Source of the DNA: SYAN01 sp049459795 | GTDB taxonomy: Bacteria > Actinomycetota > Actinomycetes > Nanopelagicales > Nanopelagicaceae | Direction of reading: 5' to 3' | Assembly: GCA_049459795.1 (NCBI GenBank) | Contig: JBMUDS010000014.1 | Location: 1 to 25,911, forward strand | DNA length: 25,911 nucleotides | Shown: positions 13,899-21,727 of the stretch, piece after piece | Layout: every line of letters starts with the position of its first letter | Position numbering within the stretch: position 1 is the stretch's first letter | Notes under the pieces: model-generated | The model's input: only the letters and a program-made list of their open reading frames with translations | What the model was told of the DNA's origin: nothing | Database searches by the model: none | Position numbers and translations under genes: made by a program

Positions 13899-15474
13899 GA
13901 AGTTACTCGGCGGACGGTACGAGATCGGCAAGATGATCGGCACCGGTGGCATGGCGGATGTCTACCTTGCCAAAGATAAGCGTCTTTCGCGCGATGTCGC
14001 TGTCAAGGTACTTCGAAGTGAACTCGTCCGTGACGCGACTTTCGTATCGCGCTTTCGCAAAGAGGCACTCTCTGCCGCTGGACTCAATCATCCTGGCATC
14101 GTCGCGGTCTATGACTCTGGTGAGGAAGAGAATTCAAGTGGAAGTCGAACGCCATATATCGTCATGGAATTCGTCAGTGGACAGACCCTTCGCGAGATCA
14201 TCCAAAGAGGTGAGCGACTAGAGCTTGATCGGGTCGTAGCGATCACAACCGGCATCCTCGATGCGCTCGATTACTCGCATAAGAAAGGCATCATCCATCG
14301 CGATATCAAGCCAGGGAACATCATGATCACCGATAGCGGCGATGTGAAAGTGATGGATTTTGGTATTGCTAGGGCTCTTGATGAGAGCGCGACGTTGACT
14401 AACACCTGGAATGTGGTGGGAACCGCTCAATATCTCGCTCCCGAACAAGCAACCGGAAGTAGCGCTGATGCAAGAAGTGATCTCTATGCACTGGGTTGTG
14501 TCTTCTATGAACTCATCACTGGAAGACCGCCATTTACGGGCGATACCCCGGTCGCTATCGCCTATCAACATGTCTCAGCGGAACTTCCGAAACCATCAGC
14601 GCTTCAACCAACGCTTCCTGTTGCTGTCGATGACTTCCTTGCAGTAGCGCTCGCGAAGAATCCAGATCACAGATATCAGAGTGCTGCCGCGATGCAAAAA
14701 GATGTCATCAAACTCTCTCGTGGTGAAAAGATCACGACCCAATTACCTGTGACCCGGATATCGCGGCGGAATATCTTCATCGCTGCAGGGATCGCCGTCG
14801 TCGCACTTGTCGCAGGATCATTCCTATTCCGTTCCAATGAACCATCCCTCATCACGGTTCCGAATGTGGTGGGACTTACCGAGAATGAGGCGCGGGCGCT
14901 CCTCGATGATTTCACCATCACTGTGCAACGTGCACCAGATCAGCGAATTCCACGTGATCGAATCGCTGCACAATTACCTGTCGCCACTTCACGTGTCACA
15001 CCAGGAAGTGCGATCACCTTGACGATCTCTGAGGGTGCTGGTGATACCACCATCCCAACCGACATCATCGGCAAGAGTCTCGAGGAAGCCCGGGCGCTCC
15101 TATCTGCTGCTGGCCTACGGGTGGCCCGAACTATTCCCATAGATTCAGAACTTGCGCCTGGTTCTGTCATCTCAGTCAATCCATCACCAGGAAGCACCAT
15201 CCCGGCAGGAAGTGCAGTCGTCCTTGAGATCGCTAGTGGCAATGTCAAAGTGCCGAATCTCATCGGAGCGAGCGAGATTCAAGCACGCACCACACTCACT
15301 CAAGCCGGATTCTTGGTTCGAATCGTCGAAGCGTATGACCCAAGCCAGCCTGAAGGTGTCGTCCTTGCCCAAGCACCAGCAGCGGGTGAAGCGCGCACAA
15401 TTGGAAGCCCTGTAACCGTGACGATCAACGTTCCCGAAGAGACGCCGGCTCCAGAGAGTGAACCGACTCCTTAA
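13891..15474 (+). CDS. pknB: PASTA-domain serine/threonine protein kinase PknB
   Basis: This 527-residue membrane kinase has a cytoplasmic kinase domain (about 8-265) with the Gly-rich loop GTGGMADV, Lys39 (AVKV), HRDIKPGN (catalytic Asp138), DFG (156-158) and APE (184-186). The activation segment between DFG and APE holds several threonines suited to autophosphorylation. A transmembrane helix lies near 295-314, followed by three extracellular PASTA repeats (about 322-381, 387-448 and 452-513), which bind peptidoglycan fragments in this family. The tail is Pro/Glu-rich. The chosen ATG gives MSKKLLGGRY; a TTG four codons earlier is possible. Mycobacterial PknB has four PASTA units, so this one is a repeat shorter. 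No pknA, pbpA, rodA or FHA genes accompany it. Confidence 0.95.
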   Translation: MSKKLLGGRYEIGKMIGTGGMADVYLAKDKRLSRDVAVKVLRSELVRDATFVSRFRKEALSAAGLNHPGIVAVYDSGEEENSSGSRTPYIVMEFVSGQTLREIIQRGERLELDRVVAITTGILDALDYSHKKGIIHRDIKPGNIMITDSGDVKVMDFGIARALDESATLTNTWNVVGTAQYLAPEQATGSSADARSDLYALGCVFYELITGRPPFTGDTPVAIAYQHVSAELPKPSALQPTLPVAVDDFLAVALAKNPDHRYQSAAAMQKDVIKLSRGEKITTQLPVTRISRRNIFIAAGIAVVALVAGSFLFRSNEPSLITVPNVVGLTENEARALLDDFTITVQRAPDQRIPRDRIAAQLPVATSRVTPGSAITLTISEGAGDTTIPTDIIGKSLEEARALLSAAGLRVARTIPIDSELAPGSVISVNPSPGSTIPAGSAVVLEIASGNVKVPNLIGASEIQARTTLTQAGFLVRIVEAYDPSQPEGVVLAQAPAAGEARTIGSPVTVTINVPEETPAPESEPTP

Positions 15475-15480
15475 TTTCGC

Positions 15481-16053
15481 TTACCTGATCTCTTCCAACC
15501 AATTCCTTAAGAGTGCATGACCATGTTCGGTAAGTACCGACTCAGGATGGAACTGCACGCCAACGATCGGTGCGCTCTCGTGTTGGATCGCCATCACTTC
15601 ACCATCATCACTTGTCGCTGTCACCATGAGCGTTGACGGCACATTCGAAATCGCAAGCGAGTGGTAACGAGTTGCTTTGAAATCTTGTGGGATGCCTTCG
15701 AAGATCCCGACTCCCTCATGATGGATCGTCGAAGTCGAACCATGTATCAATTGCTTTGCACCATCGACTCTGCCGCCAAAACTCGCTGCGATTGCTTGGT
15801 GACCAAGGCAAACCCCAAGTAACGGTCTCTTCTTTAGATACGCCCATTCGATGATCGCCATGGACGTTCCGGCATCTTGGGGCGAGCCAGGACCTGGCGA
15901 GAGCATCACGCCATCGAAAACCTCGAGCACATCGGGTTCGACATCATTTTCGAAACGGACGCATTCAGCGCCAAGTTCTTCGAGGTATCGAATCAAGTTG
16001 AAGACGAAGGAGTCTCGGTTATCGACCACTGCGATCTTGAGCTTGGCCTTCAT
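15481..16053 (-). CDS. trpG: Glutamine amidotransferase, anthranilate/aminodeoxychorismate synthase component II
   Basis: The 190-residue class I glutamine amidotransferase supplies ammonia to anthranilate or 4-amino-4-deoxychorismate synthase. The catalytic triad is visible: Cys82 in GVCLGHQ, His169 and Glu171 in QFHPES. The start chosen is ATG at 16053, giving MKAKLKIAVVDNRDSF, where the family begins; the frame stays open further upstream but that part overlaps the crgA start and is not family-like. No synthase component I is nearby, so tryptophan versus folate use (trpG versus pabA) is undecided; the location beside crgA and pknB is the classical actinobacterial one. It ends 6 bp from the convergent pknB stop. 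Confidence 0.93.
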   Translation of the reverse strand: MKAKLKIAVVDNRDSFVFNLIRYLEELGAECVRFENDVEPDVLEVFDGVMLSPGPGSPQDAGTSMAIIEWAYLKKRPLLGVCLGHQAIAASFGGRVDGAKQLIHGSTSTIHHEGVGIFEGIPQDFKATRYHSLAISNVPSTLMVTATSDDGEVMAIQHESAPIVGVQFHPESVLTEHGHALLRNWLEEIR

Positions 16054-16085
16054 GGCGAAATGTTCCCCTATCGGTTCACCCGGTG

Positions 16086-16097
16086 TAGCCTTCGCGC
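16086..16097 (+). promoter_or_regulatory. Leaderless -10 of crgA
   Basis: TAGCCT at 16086-16091 ends 6 nt before the crgA ATG. A CACC-C-GGTG inverted repeat at 16077-16085 abuts the hexamer and resembles the palindrome downstream of crgA. Confidence 0.5.
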
Positions 16098-16355
16098 ATG
16101 CCTGAGTCACGGAAGCGTAAGAAGAAGGTCGACCGTCCCGTAGAAGTCCAAGTCGCCCCCCTTGATGAGTCGGTCGAGAGTCCAAAGTGGCTCGTCCCCG
16201 TGATGCTCGCTTCCTTCATCATCGGCCTGATCTGGATCGTCATCTTCTATATGACCGAGACCCTCTATCCGATCCCAGATATCGGTGCCTGGAACATGCT
16301 CGTGGGCTTCGGCTTCATCGGGGTCGGCTTCACCCTCGCCACCCGTTGGCGCTGA
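16098..16355 (+). CDS. crgA: Cell division protein CrgA
   Basis: The 85-residue protein matches CrgA, an actinobacterial divisome membrane protein that binds FtsZ and peptidoglycan synthases and helps place the septum. The first 30 residues are charged and cytoplasmic (RKRKKK near 5-10), followed by two transmembrane helices (about 32-52 and 64-80) joined by a short loop with an ETLYPIPDIG motif. Length is as usual. It diverges from trpG across 44 bp, and has a leaderless promoter. Its presence beside trpG and pknB supports the assignment. Confidence 0.95.
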   Translation: MPESRKRKKKVDRPVEVQVAPLDESVESPKWLVPVMLASFIIGLIWIVIFYMTETLYPIPDIGAWNMLVGFGFIGVGFTLATRWR

Positions 16356-16359
16356 TAAC

Positions 16360-16371
16360 TACACCGGTGTA
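16360..16371. promoter_or_regulatory. Perfect 12-bp palindrome TACACCGGTGTA
   Basis: A perfect 12-bp palindrome lies 4 bp after the crgA stop and 45 bp upstream of the -10 of the EtfD-like gene. It may be a regulator binding site or the stem of a weak terminator; no U-tract follows. A related CACC-C-GGTG element lies in the crgA promoter. Confidence 0.35.
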
Positions 16372-16383
16372 ACTCTCCACACC

Positions 16384-16404
16384 CGTGGATAACCCTGTGG
16401 ATAA
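16384..16404 (-). promoter_or_regulatory. Two tandem DnaA-box-like 9-mers
   Basis: On the minus strand, TTATCCACA (16404-16396) exactly matches the consensus DnaA box, and TTATCCACG (16392-16384) differs in the last base. They are in the same orientation, 12 bp apart. They lie between crgA and the EtfD-like gene, just upstream of its -10 hexamer and overlapping where a -35 would be. Confidence 0.5.
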
Positions 16405-16416
16405 CCAGTCAGCACC

Positions 16417-16428
16417 TAGCCTTTCCAT
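16417..16428 (+). promoter_or_regulatory. Leaderless -10 of the EtfD-like gene
   Basis: TAGCCT at 16417-16422 ends exactly 6 nt before the ATG at 16429, identical in sequence and spacing to the crgA promoter. Confidence 0.5.
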
Positions 16429-18510
16429 ATGAGTACCGGCATCAATCCTGATCCACTAGGTCTCTTCCCGAACGCCCTGGCTCTCATCGCATATCTCCTC
16501 ACCATCATCGGAGTCGCTCTCTTCGCATGGCGAGCAAAGGAGTTAGTCACTCGAATCCGCCGCGGGCAAAAGGATCCGACCCGCTCAGGGGATCGATCCC
16601 TTCGATTGAAGCGAACGTTCGCAGAGATCTTCGGTCACACAAAGATGCTCAACTTCACTGCAAGCGGCATCGCTCATTGGTTCGTGATGATCGGATTCGT
16701 CGCACTTTCAGGAACTCTCCTTACTGCCTACGGCCAAACCATCTCACCCGACTTCTATCTTCCTGTGATCGGTCACTTCGTCGGATACGAACTCTTCGTC
16801 GATGCGATTGCATGGCTCACGGGAATCGGCATCGTCACACTGATCCTCATCCGACAAGTAACACGTGTTGTCAATCGCGGAAGAAATTCACGTTTCTATG
16901 GCTCGGGTCAAGGCAAGGCTTACTTCGTTGAGTTCGTCATCCTCGCAATCGTCTTTTGTGTCATCACACTCCGTGGACTTGAAGGTGCGCTCCTTGGAAT
17001 CGATGAGTTCGATTGGAATTACGCGCTCACGATGCCAGCGGTCTATGCCTTCAATGGTCTCGATCCGCTTACTATCGAAGCGTTGATCGTCCTTGTCGCT
17101 TCAATGAAGATCATCGTCTCAATGACGTGGTTCGTCGTCGTCGCATCACAATTGACGATGGGTGTTGCGTGGCACCGATTCCTCGCGCCGTTCAATATCT
17201 ACTTCAAGCGAAATCCTGGAGCAGGACCGACTCTTGGCGCACTTCCCGAGATGCTCTCTCATGGCAAGGCGATCGATTTCGAGGATCCTAAGGAAGACGA
17301 TGTCTTCGGTATCGGAACTGCTGCAGATATCTCCTGGAAGGGCCTTCTTGATATGGCGAGCTGCACCGAGTGCGGCAGATGCCAATCCCAATGCCCCGCA
17401 TGGCACACAGAGAAGCCACTCAATCCAAAACTTCTGATCATGGCGATGCGCGATCACGCTCTTGCCAAGATCCCAGGTGATGGACCGATCGTGGGTCTCG
17501 AGGGTTCGCCTATCTCGCCTGATGTCTTGTGGTCGTGCACGAGTTGTGGCGCGTGTGTCAACGAGTGCCCTGTCGATATCGAGCATGTGGATCACATCGT
17601 CAATATGCGACGCTTCCAAGTCTTGGTGGAATCAGAGTTCCCGACCGAACTCGGAGGAACATTCCGAAATCTCGAGAAGGCGGGGAATCCTTGGGGTGCG
17701 AACCGACAAGATCGAGATGCATGGATTGCAGAGTGCGACTTCCCGATTCGAAAGATCGAAGGGGAGATCCCTGAGGATGTGGAGTATCTCTTCTGGGTCG
17801 GATGTGCCGGTGCTTTCGAAGAGCGCGGAAAGAAGACGACGAAAGCTGTCGCAGAGCTTCTCTACATGGCCGGCGTCTCCTTTGGCGTTTTAGGAAAGCG
17901 TGAGACCTGCACCGGAGATCCTGCTCGACGTGCCGGAAATGAGTTCTTGTATCAGATCCTCTCTCGCGAGAATATCGAGACCCTCAATGAGGTTTTCGCT
18001 GATCGCGGCGTGAAGAAAGTTGTCGTCACCTGTCCACATTGCTTCACCACGATCGGTCGCGACTACAGACAGAGTGGATATGAATTCGAGATGGTCCATC
18101 ACACACAACTTCTCAATCAACTCGTTCGTGATGGGAAGTTGAAACCAGTGTCGAAGAGCGAAAAGAAGTTGACCTATCACGATCCTTGTTACCTTGGTCG
18201 ACACAATCAAATCTATGAACCACCAAGGGAACTCCTTGCTTCGACCGGAGTGGAGATGGTCGAGATGCCGCGCAATAAGGAGCGCTCTTTCTGTTGTGGC
18301 GCGGGTGGTGGTCGAATGTGGATGGAAGAGAAACTCGGCACACGAATCAATCTCAACCGTGTCGATGAAGCGATCGCTACCGGCGCAGAAGAGATCGCGG
18401 TGGGCTGTCCTTTCTGTCGCGTGATGGTCTCGGATGGTGTGACCGGGAAGGGCGCAGATGTCGAAGTGCTCGATGTCGCTCAGGCACTTCTTCGCTCCGT
18501 GAAGCCGTAA
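16429..18510 (+). CDS. etfD: EtfD-like membrane iron-sulfur oxidoreductase
   Basis: The 693-residue protein has an N-terminal NarI-like membrane domain with about five helices (near 12-33, 75-100, 121-145, 163-190, 213-240), then a ferredoxin-type domain with two [4Fe-4S] motifs beginning at Cys312 (CTECGRCQSQC) and Cys370 (CTSCGACVNEC), and two C-terminal CCG domains. The first contains CPHCFTTIG; the second DPCYLGRH, CCGAGGG and CPFC. This is the layout of heterodisulfide-reductase-like proteins and of mycobacterial Rv0338c/EtfD, which is required for fatty-acid oxidation and thought to pass ETF electrons to menaquinone. That role is inferred here and fits the FadE5-type dehydrogenase 5 kb away. 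It is shorter than the mycobacterial protein (about 880 residues). Confidence 0.88.
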   Translation: MSTGINPDPLGLFPNALALIAYLLTIIGVALFAWRAKELVTRIRRGQKDPTRSGDRSLRLKRTFAEIFGHTKMLNFTASGIAHWFVMIGFVALSGTLLTAYGQTISPDFYLPVIGHFVGYELFVDAIAWLTGIGIVTLILIRQVTRVVNRGRNSRFYGSGQGKAYFVEFVILAIVFCVITLRGLEGALLGIDEFDWNYALTMPAVYAFNGLDPLTIEALIVLVASMKIIVSMTWFVVVASQLTMGVAWHRFLAPFNIYFKRNPGAGPTLGALPEMLSHGKAIDFEDPKEDDVFGIGTAADISWKGLLDMASCTECGRCQSQCPAWHTEKPLNPKLLIMAMRDHALAKIPGDGPIVGLEGSPISPDVLWSCTSCGACVNECPVDIEHVDHIVNMRRFQVLVESEFPTELGGTFRNLEKAGNPWGANRQDRDAWIAECDFPIRKIEGEIPEDVEYLFWVGCAGAFEERGKKTTKAVAELLYMAGVSFGVLGKRETCTGDPARRAGNEFLYQILSRENIETLNEVFADRGVKKVVVTCPHCFTTIGRDYRQSGYEFEMVHHTQLLNQLVRDGKLKPVSKSEKKLTYHDPCYLGRHNQIYEPPRELLASTGVEMVEMPRNKERSFCCGAGGGRMWMEEKLGTRINLNRVDEAIATGAEEIAVGCPFCRVMVSDGVTGKGADVEVLDVAQALLRSVKP

Positions 18511-18650
18511 TCCAACGCACTAAATCACCCCTAGGATTCAACTGCTTCCCAGGAATCTCCCAGATTCACTGTGGATGCTCTCCTTCAAGCAGACCCAGAG
18601 ATGTATCTGAAATGGGTGAAGAAGACGAGCCTCAATCAGGGCTAGGAAAG
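18511..18650 (+). promoter_or_regulatory. Intergenic region upstream of the two-component operon
   Basis: This spacer holds one -10-like TAGGAT at 18532-18537 without a clear -35. If used, it would give a leader of roughly 100 nt, unlike the leaderless genes around it. No terminator with a U-tract is visible after the EtfD-like gene, so read-through is possible. Confidence 0.25.
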
Positions 18651-19370
18651 ATGGGTGATTCCATGACTACCGCAACCGATCAACGAGTCCTCGTAGTTGA
18701 CGACGAGAAGAGCATCAGTGAACTGATCTCCACAAGCCTCAAGTTCGTGGGTTTCGATGTACGAACTGCCGCAAGTGGAGCCGAAGCGCTCCGTGAAGCA
18801 GAGGAATTCAAACCTCACGCACTGATCCTTGATGTGATGCTCCCTGACCTTGATGGCTTTGAAGTCTGTCGACAACTCCGTGCAGATGGACAAGATGTTG
18901 GCGTCCTCTTCCTTACCGCGAAAGATACGACTGAAGACAAGATTAAGGGCCTCACTCTCGGTGGCGACGATTATGTGACGAAGCCATTCAGCCTCGAAGA
19001 GCTCGTCGCACGTCTTCGCGCACTCCTTCGTAGGACAGGAGTCACTGAGAACAAAGTCGATGATGAGATGATCCGTTTCGCTGACCTTGAACTCAATGAA
19101 GCGACACATGAAGTCCGCCGTGCGGGTAATTTGATCGAGCTCTCACCCACTGAGTTCATTCTGCTTCGCTACCTCATGATCAACGCCGATCGCGTCGTGA
19201 GTAAGTCACAGATCCTTGATCATGTCTGGCAATACGACTTCCGTGGTGATGCAGGTATCGTCGAGACATACATCTCCTACCTGCGTAAGAAGATCGATAT
19301 CTATGAACCACCATTGATCCATACTGTGCGCGGCGTCGGTTATCGCATGCGCCTCCCTGCGAAGAAGTGA
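18651..19370 (+). CDS. OmpR/PhoP-family response regulator
   Basis: The protein has an N-terminal receiver domain with the acidic pair in VVDDE, the phosphoacceptor Asp61 in LILDVMLPD (numbered from this start), a conserved Thr in FLTAKD and Lys in VTKPFS, then a winged-helix DNA-binding domain ending in HTVRGVGYRMR. Sequence style is closest to actinobacterial PhoP-type regulators (GGDDYVTKPFSLEE). Three in-frame ATGs are possible: 18612, 18651 (preceded by AGGAAAG, short spacing) and 18663 (MTTATDQRVLV, the most family-like N-terminus); the choice is uncertain. The partner kinase starts 9 bp downstream. Target genes cannot be deduced. Confidence 0.93.
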   Translation: MGDSMTTATDQRVLVVDDEKSISELISTSLKFVGFDVRTAASGAEALREAEEFKPHALILDVMLPDLDGFEVCRQLRADGQDVGVLFLTAKDTTEDKIKGLTLGGDDYVTKPFSLEELVARLRALLRRTGVTENKVDDEMIRFADLELNEATHEVRRAGNLIELSPTEFILLRYLMINADRVVSKSQILDHVWQYDFRGDAGIVETYISYLRKKIDIYEPPLIHTVRGVGYRMRLPAKK

Positions 19371-19379
19371 GTTGGAAGA

Positions 19380-20822
19380 TTGCCAAAGCCATCATGGCGA
19401 CCGAGTGATTGGACGCTTCGTAACCGTCTCGTCCTAGGAATCTCGCTCTTGGTGGCTTTGGGATTCTTCCTCTCTGGTTTCGCAGCACAGAGTGCTTATC
19501 GCACATTCTTGATCGATGAAGTGGATGCTCAACTCGTCACGATCGTCGATAACAGCATCATCCGCCTCGATCGAGCCGGAATCCAAGGTGAAGGCAGTGA
19601 CGATCAGCCTTTTCGGCCGCTTGAGCCGATCCGTGGCGTCCCATCGATCGCGGCAATCACCCTCATTGATCTACAAGGGAATGTGATCGGAAGCGTCGGT
19701 GGTGATTTGAGCGTTGCCAAGATCGAGATGACTTTGGATCGAGTGGTCGATCGGATCTCCTACGGCTCTCCCTTCACTCTCGAGAGTGAGAATGTGAATT
19801 ATCGAATCCTTGCCCTTGAACTTCCTTCGGGTCTTGGCATCGTCGTCGCATCTCTTTCACTTGAGAGTGTTCAGGAGAATATCGACCAACTTCGTTATCT
19901 CCTGACTCTCATCGGTCTCGTCGTGCTTCTCTTGATCGCTGCACTCTCTCGTCGAGCGATTCGCATCAGTCTCCGTCCGCTTGCGGCGGTGGAGAGCACT
20001 GCAGAAGCGATCGCTGAAGGAGATCTCTCTGCCCGTCTTCCTACCGCAAAACCTCATACAGAAGTTGGACGACTCGTGGCGTCACTCAATCAAATGCTTA
20101 CCCGAATCGAAGAGTCATTTGCGGTGCGAGTGGAGAGCGAGAAGAAGTTGCGTCGATTCGTTGCCGATGCAAGTCATGAACTTCGCACTCCACTCACTGC
20201 CATCCGAGGCTTCTCTGAGCTCTATCGGCAGGGTGCTGTGACTGGGGAAGAGAAGACGAGAGAACTCGTGCAACGAATCGAAGAGGAATCGATACGGATG
20301 GGCTCCCTTGTAGAGGATCTCTTGTTACTCGCCCGGCTTGATCAATCTCCTGAGATCGAAAAACTCCCCATCAATCTCAATGAGGTGGTGGTCGATGCCG
20401 TTACCTCTGCCCGAGTCTCTGGCCCTGATCATCCAATTGAGATGGAGATTCCAGAAGAGGACTCATATGTCCTTGGCGACCAGAATCGAATCCATCAAGT
20501 AGTCGCGAATCTCCTTGAAAATGCCAGGTCCCACACTCCGGTTGGAACGCGGATCACTGTGCGGATCAAAGAAGAGGAGAACAGGACTGAGGTCAGTGTT
20601 GCCGATGATGGTCCCGGTATGGAGCCTGCGGACCAGAAACGGATCTTTGAACGCTTCTACCGCGCCGATTCATCTCGAACAAGGTCAGTGAAGACTGAAG
20701 GAAGTGGCCTTGGTCTATCGATCGTCAAGGCGATCATGGAGGCCCATGGCGGAGATGTCCGAGTTGAATCAGAGCTCGGCAAAGGAGCAACCTTCACGCT
20801 CACTTTCCCGGTACCTAACTAA
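19380..20822 (+). CDS. HAMP-domain sensor histidine kinase
   Basis: The 480-residue kinase has a transmembrane helix near 19-38, an extracytoplasmic sensor region (about 39-160), a second helix near 166-186, and a HAMP linker. The HisKA domain carries phosphoacceptor His266 in DASHELRTPL, and the ATPase domain has the N box NLLENARSH, the G1 box DDGPGM and the G2 box GSGLGLS. It is the cognate partner of the response regulator 9 bp upstream. The start is TTG, with GGA too close to be a good ribosome binding site, so coupling to the upstream gene is likely. Its stop overlaps the convergent htpX-like stop by 4 bp. The signal sensed is unknown. Confidence 0.94.
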   Translation: MPKPSWRPSDWTLRNRLVLGISLLVALGFFLSGFAAQSAYRTFLIDEVDAQLVTIVDNSIIRLDRAGIQGEGSDDQPFRPLEPIRGVPSIAAITLIDLQGNVIGSVGGDLSVAKIEMTLDRVVDRISYGSPFTLESENVNYRILALELPSGLGIVVASLSLESVQENIDQLRYLLTLIGLVVLLLIAALSRRAIRISLRPLAAVESTAEAIAEGDLSARLPTAKPHTEVGRLVASLNQMLTRIEESFAVRVESEKKLRRFVADASHELRTPLTAIRGFSELYRQGAVTGEEKTRELVQRIEEESIRMGSLVEDLLLLARLDQSPEIEKLPINLNEVVVDAVTSARVSGPDHPIEMEIPEEDSYVLGDQNRIHQVVANLLENARSHTPVGTRITVRIKEEENRTEVSVADDGPGMEPADQKRIFERFYRADSSRTRSVKTEGSGLGLSIVKAIMEAHGGDVRVESELGKGATFTLTFPVPN

Positions 20823-21715
20823 CTTCCACCCGCCTCAAGGCGACGAAGCGTCGCGATCCGCTCTTCGATCGGCGGATGGGTAGAGAAAAGTTTGGAAGCT
20901 GCCTTCGCATCGAGAGGTGATTCGATCCAGATATGAGCGACAGCAGTCGAACGCTGTTGCACGACGGTCGAATCTCGAGCCAATACCTCTAGCGCTTTTC
21001 TCAGTCCCGTGGGATTTCGTGTGTATTGAACTGCCGTAGCGTCAGCGAGCGATTCTCGCTTACGCGAAATCGCAGATTTAAGAAGCATGGCGGCAAGTGG
21101 CGCTAGCAAGATCACGACGAATGAGAGTAAGAGTGCAAGAGGGTTCTGATTCGATTGATTCCTACGACCACCGAACCAAAGTATTCGCATCAAGAAATCG
21201 CTGATGAGAGCAATGGCACCTGCTGACGTTGCAGCGACTGCAGAGACTAAAGTGTCACGATTAGCAACATGCGCCATCTCGTGAGCAACGACTCCTTGTA
21301 GCTCATCACGTTCCATCACATCAAGAATCCCAGTCGTAAATGCGATTAAGGCATGTTCTGGATCACGTCCGGTTGCAAATGCATTGGGAGCAGGGTCGAC
21401 GACGATCGCCACTTTAGGCATTGGAAGACCAGAGGCGAGGCAGACTTCCTGTACGAGATCGAAGAGTTTCGGGTTATCGCTCTCTTGGATCAAGCGAGCG
21501 CCTGTCATCGTAAGGACGAGGCGATCTGATGCGTAGTAAGAGCCCCAGACTGAGATCAAGGAGATCCCAACCGCGATAGGGACGACGCCGATACCAGTAG
21601 TACCGAAGTAACTCATCGCCGAGTAAGCAACGAGCCAGACCAGCACACCAAAGGTAAGGAGCAAGAAGATCGTCTTTCGACGATTCTTGCTTTGCAGGGT
21701 ACGAAATGAAGCCAT
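20819..21715 (-). CDS. htpX: HtpX-like M48 membrane metalloprotease
   Basis: The 298-residue protein has two N-terminal transmembrane helices (about 16-34 and 40-60), the zinc-binding HEMAH motif at 145-149, and the third ligand Glu221 in KRESLADA. Two more hydrophobic segments lie near 160-180 and 193-213. HtpX proteases degrade misfolded inner-membrane proteins, with the active site on the cytoplasmic side. It follows lemA by 9 bp, a recurrent pair in bacteria. There is no ribosome binding site; instead TAGCCT ends 6 nt before the ATG, so an internal leaderless promoter is likely. Confidence 0.93.
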   Translation of the reverse strand: MASFRTLQSKNRRKTIFLLLTFGVLVWLVAYSAMSYFGTTGIGVVPIAVGISLISVWGSYYASDRLVLTMTGARLIQESDNPKLFDLVQEVCLASGLPMPKVAIVVDPAPNAFATGRDPEHALIAFTTGILDVMERDELQGVVAHEMAHVANRDTLVSAVAATSAGAIALISDFLMRILWFGGRRNQSNQNPLALLLSFVVILLAPLAAMLLKSAISRKRESLADATAVQYTRNPTGLRKALEVLARDSTVVQQRSTAVAHIWIESPLDAKAASKLFSTHPPIEERIATLRRLEAGGS

Positions 21716-21727
21716 ATCTAAAGGCTA
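21716..21727 (-). promoter_or_regulatory. Leaderless -10 of htpX, shared with the lemA stop codon
   Basis: On the minus strand TAGCCT (21727-21722) ends exactly 6 nt before the htpX ATG (21715). Its first three bases are the TAG stop codon of lemA, so one trinucleotide serves as stop codon and as the conserved start of the -10 box. Confidence 0.5.

Noticed and set aside
14868..15430. Repeated DNA in the 3' part of pknB as a possible tandem repeat or array
   Set aside because: The similarity reflects three PASTA domains at protein level; the DNA units are diverged and in frame.
16054..16185. N-terminal extension of the trpG frame
   Set aside because: The extra 44 codons overlap the crgA start and promoter and do not resemble the amidotransferase family, which begins at the ATG at 16053.
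18511..18560. Rho-independent terminator after the EtfD-like gene
   Set aside because: No stable GC-rich stem followed by a U-tract was found in this interval.
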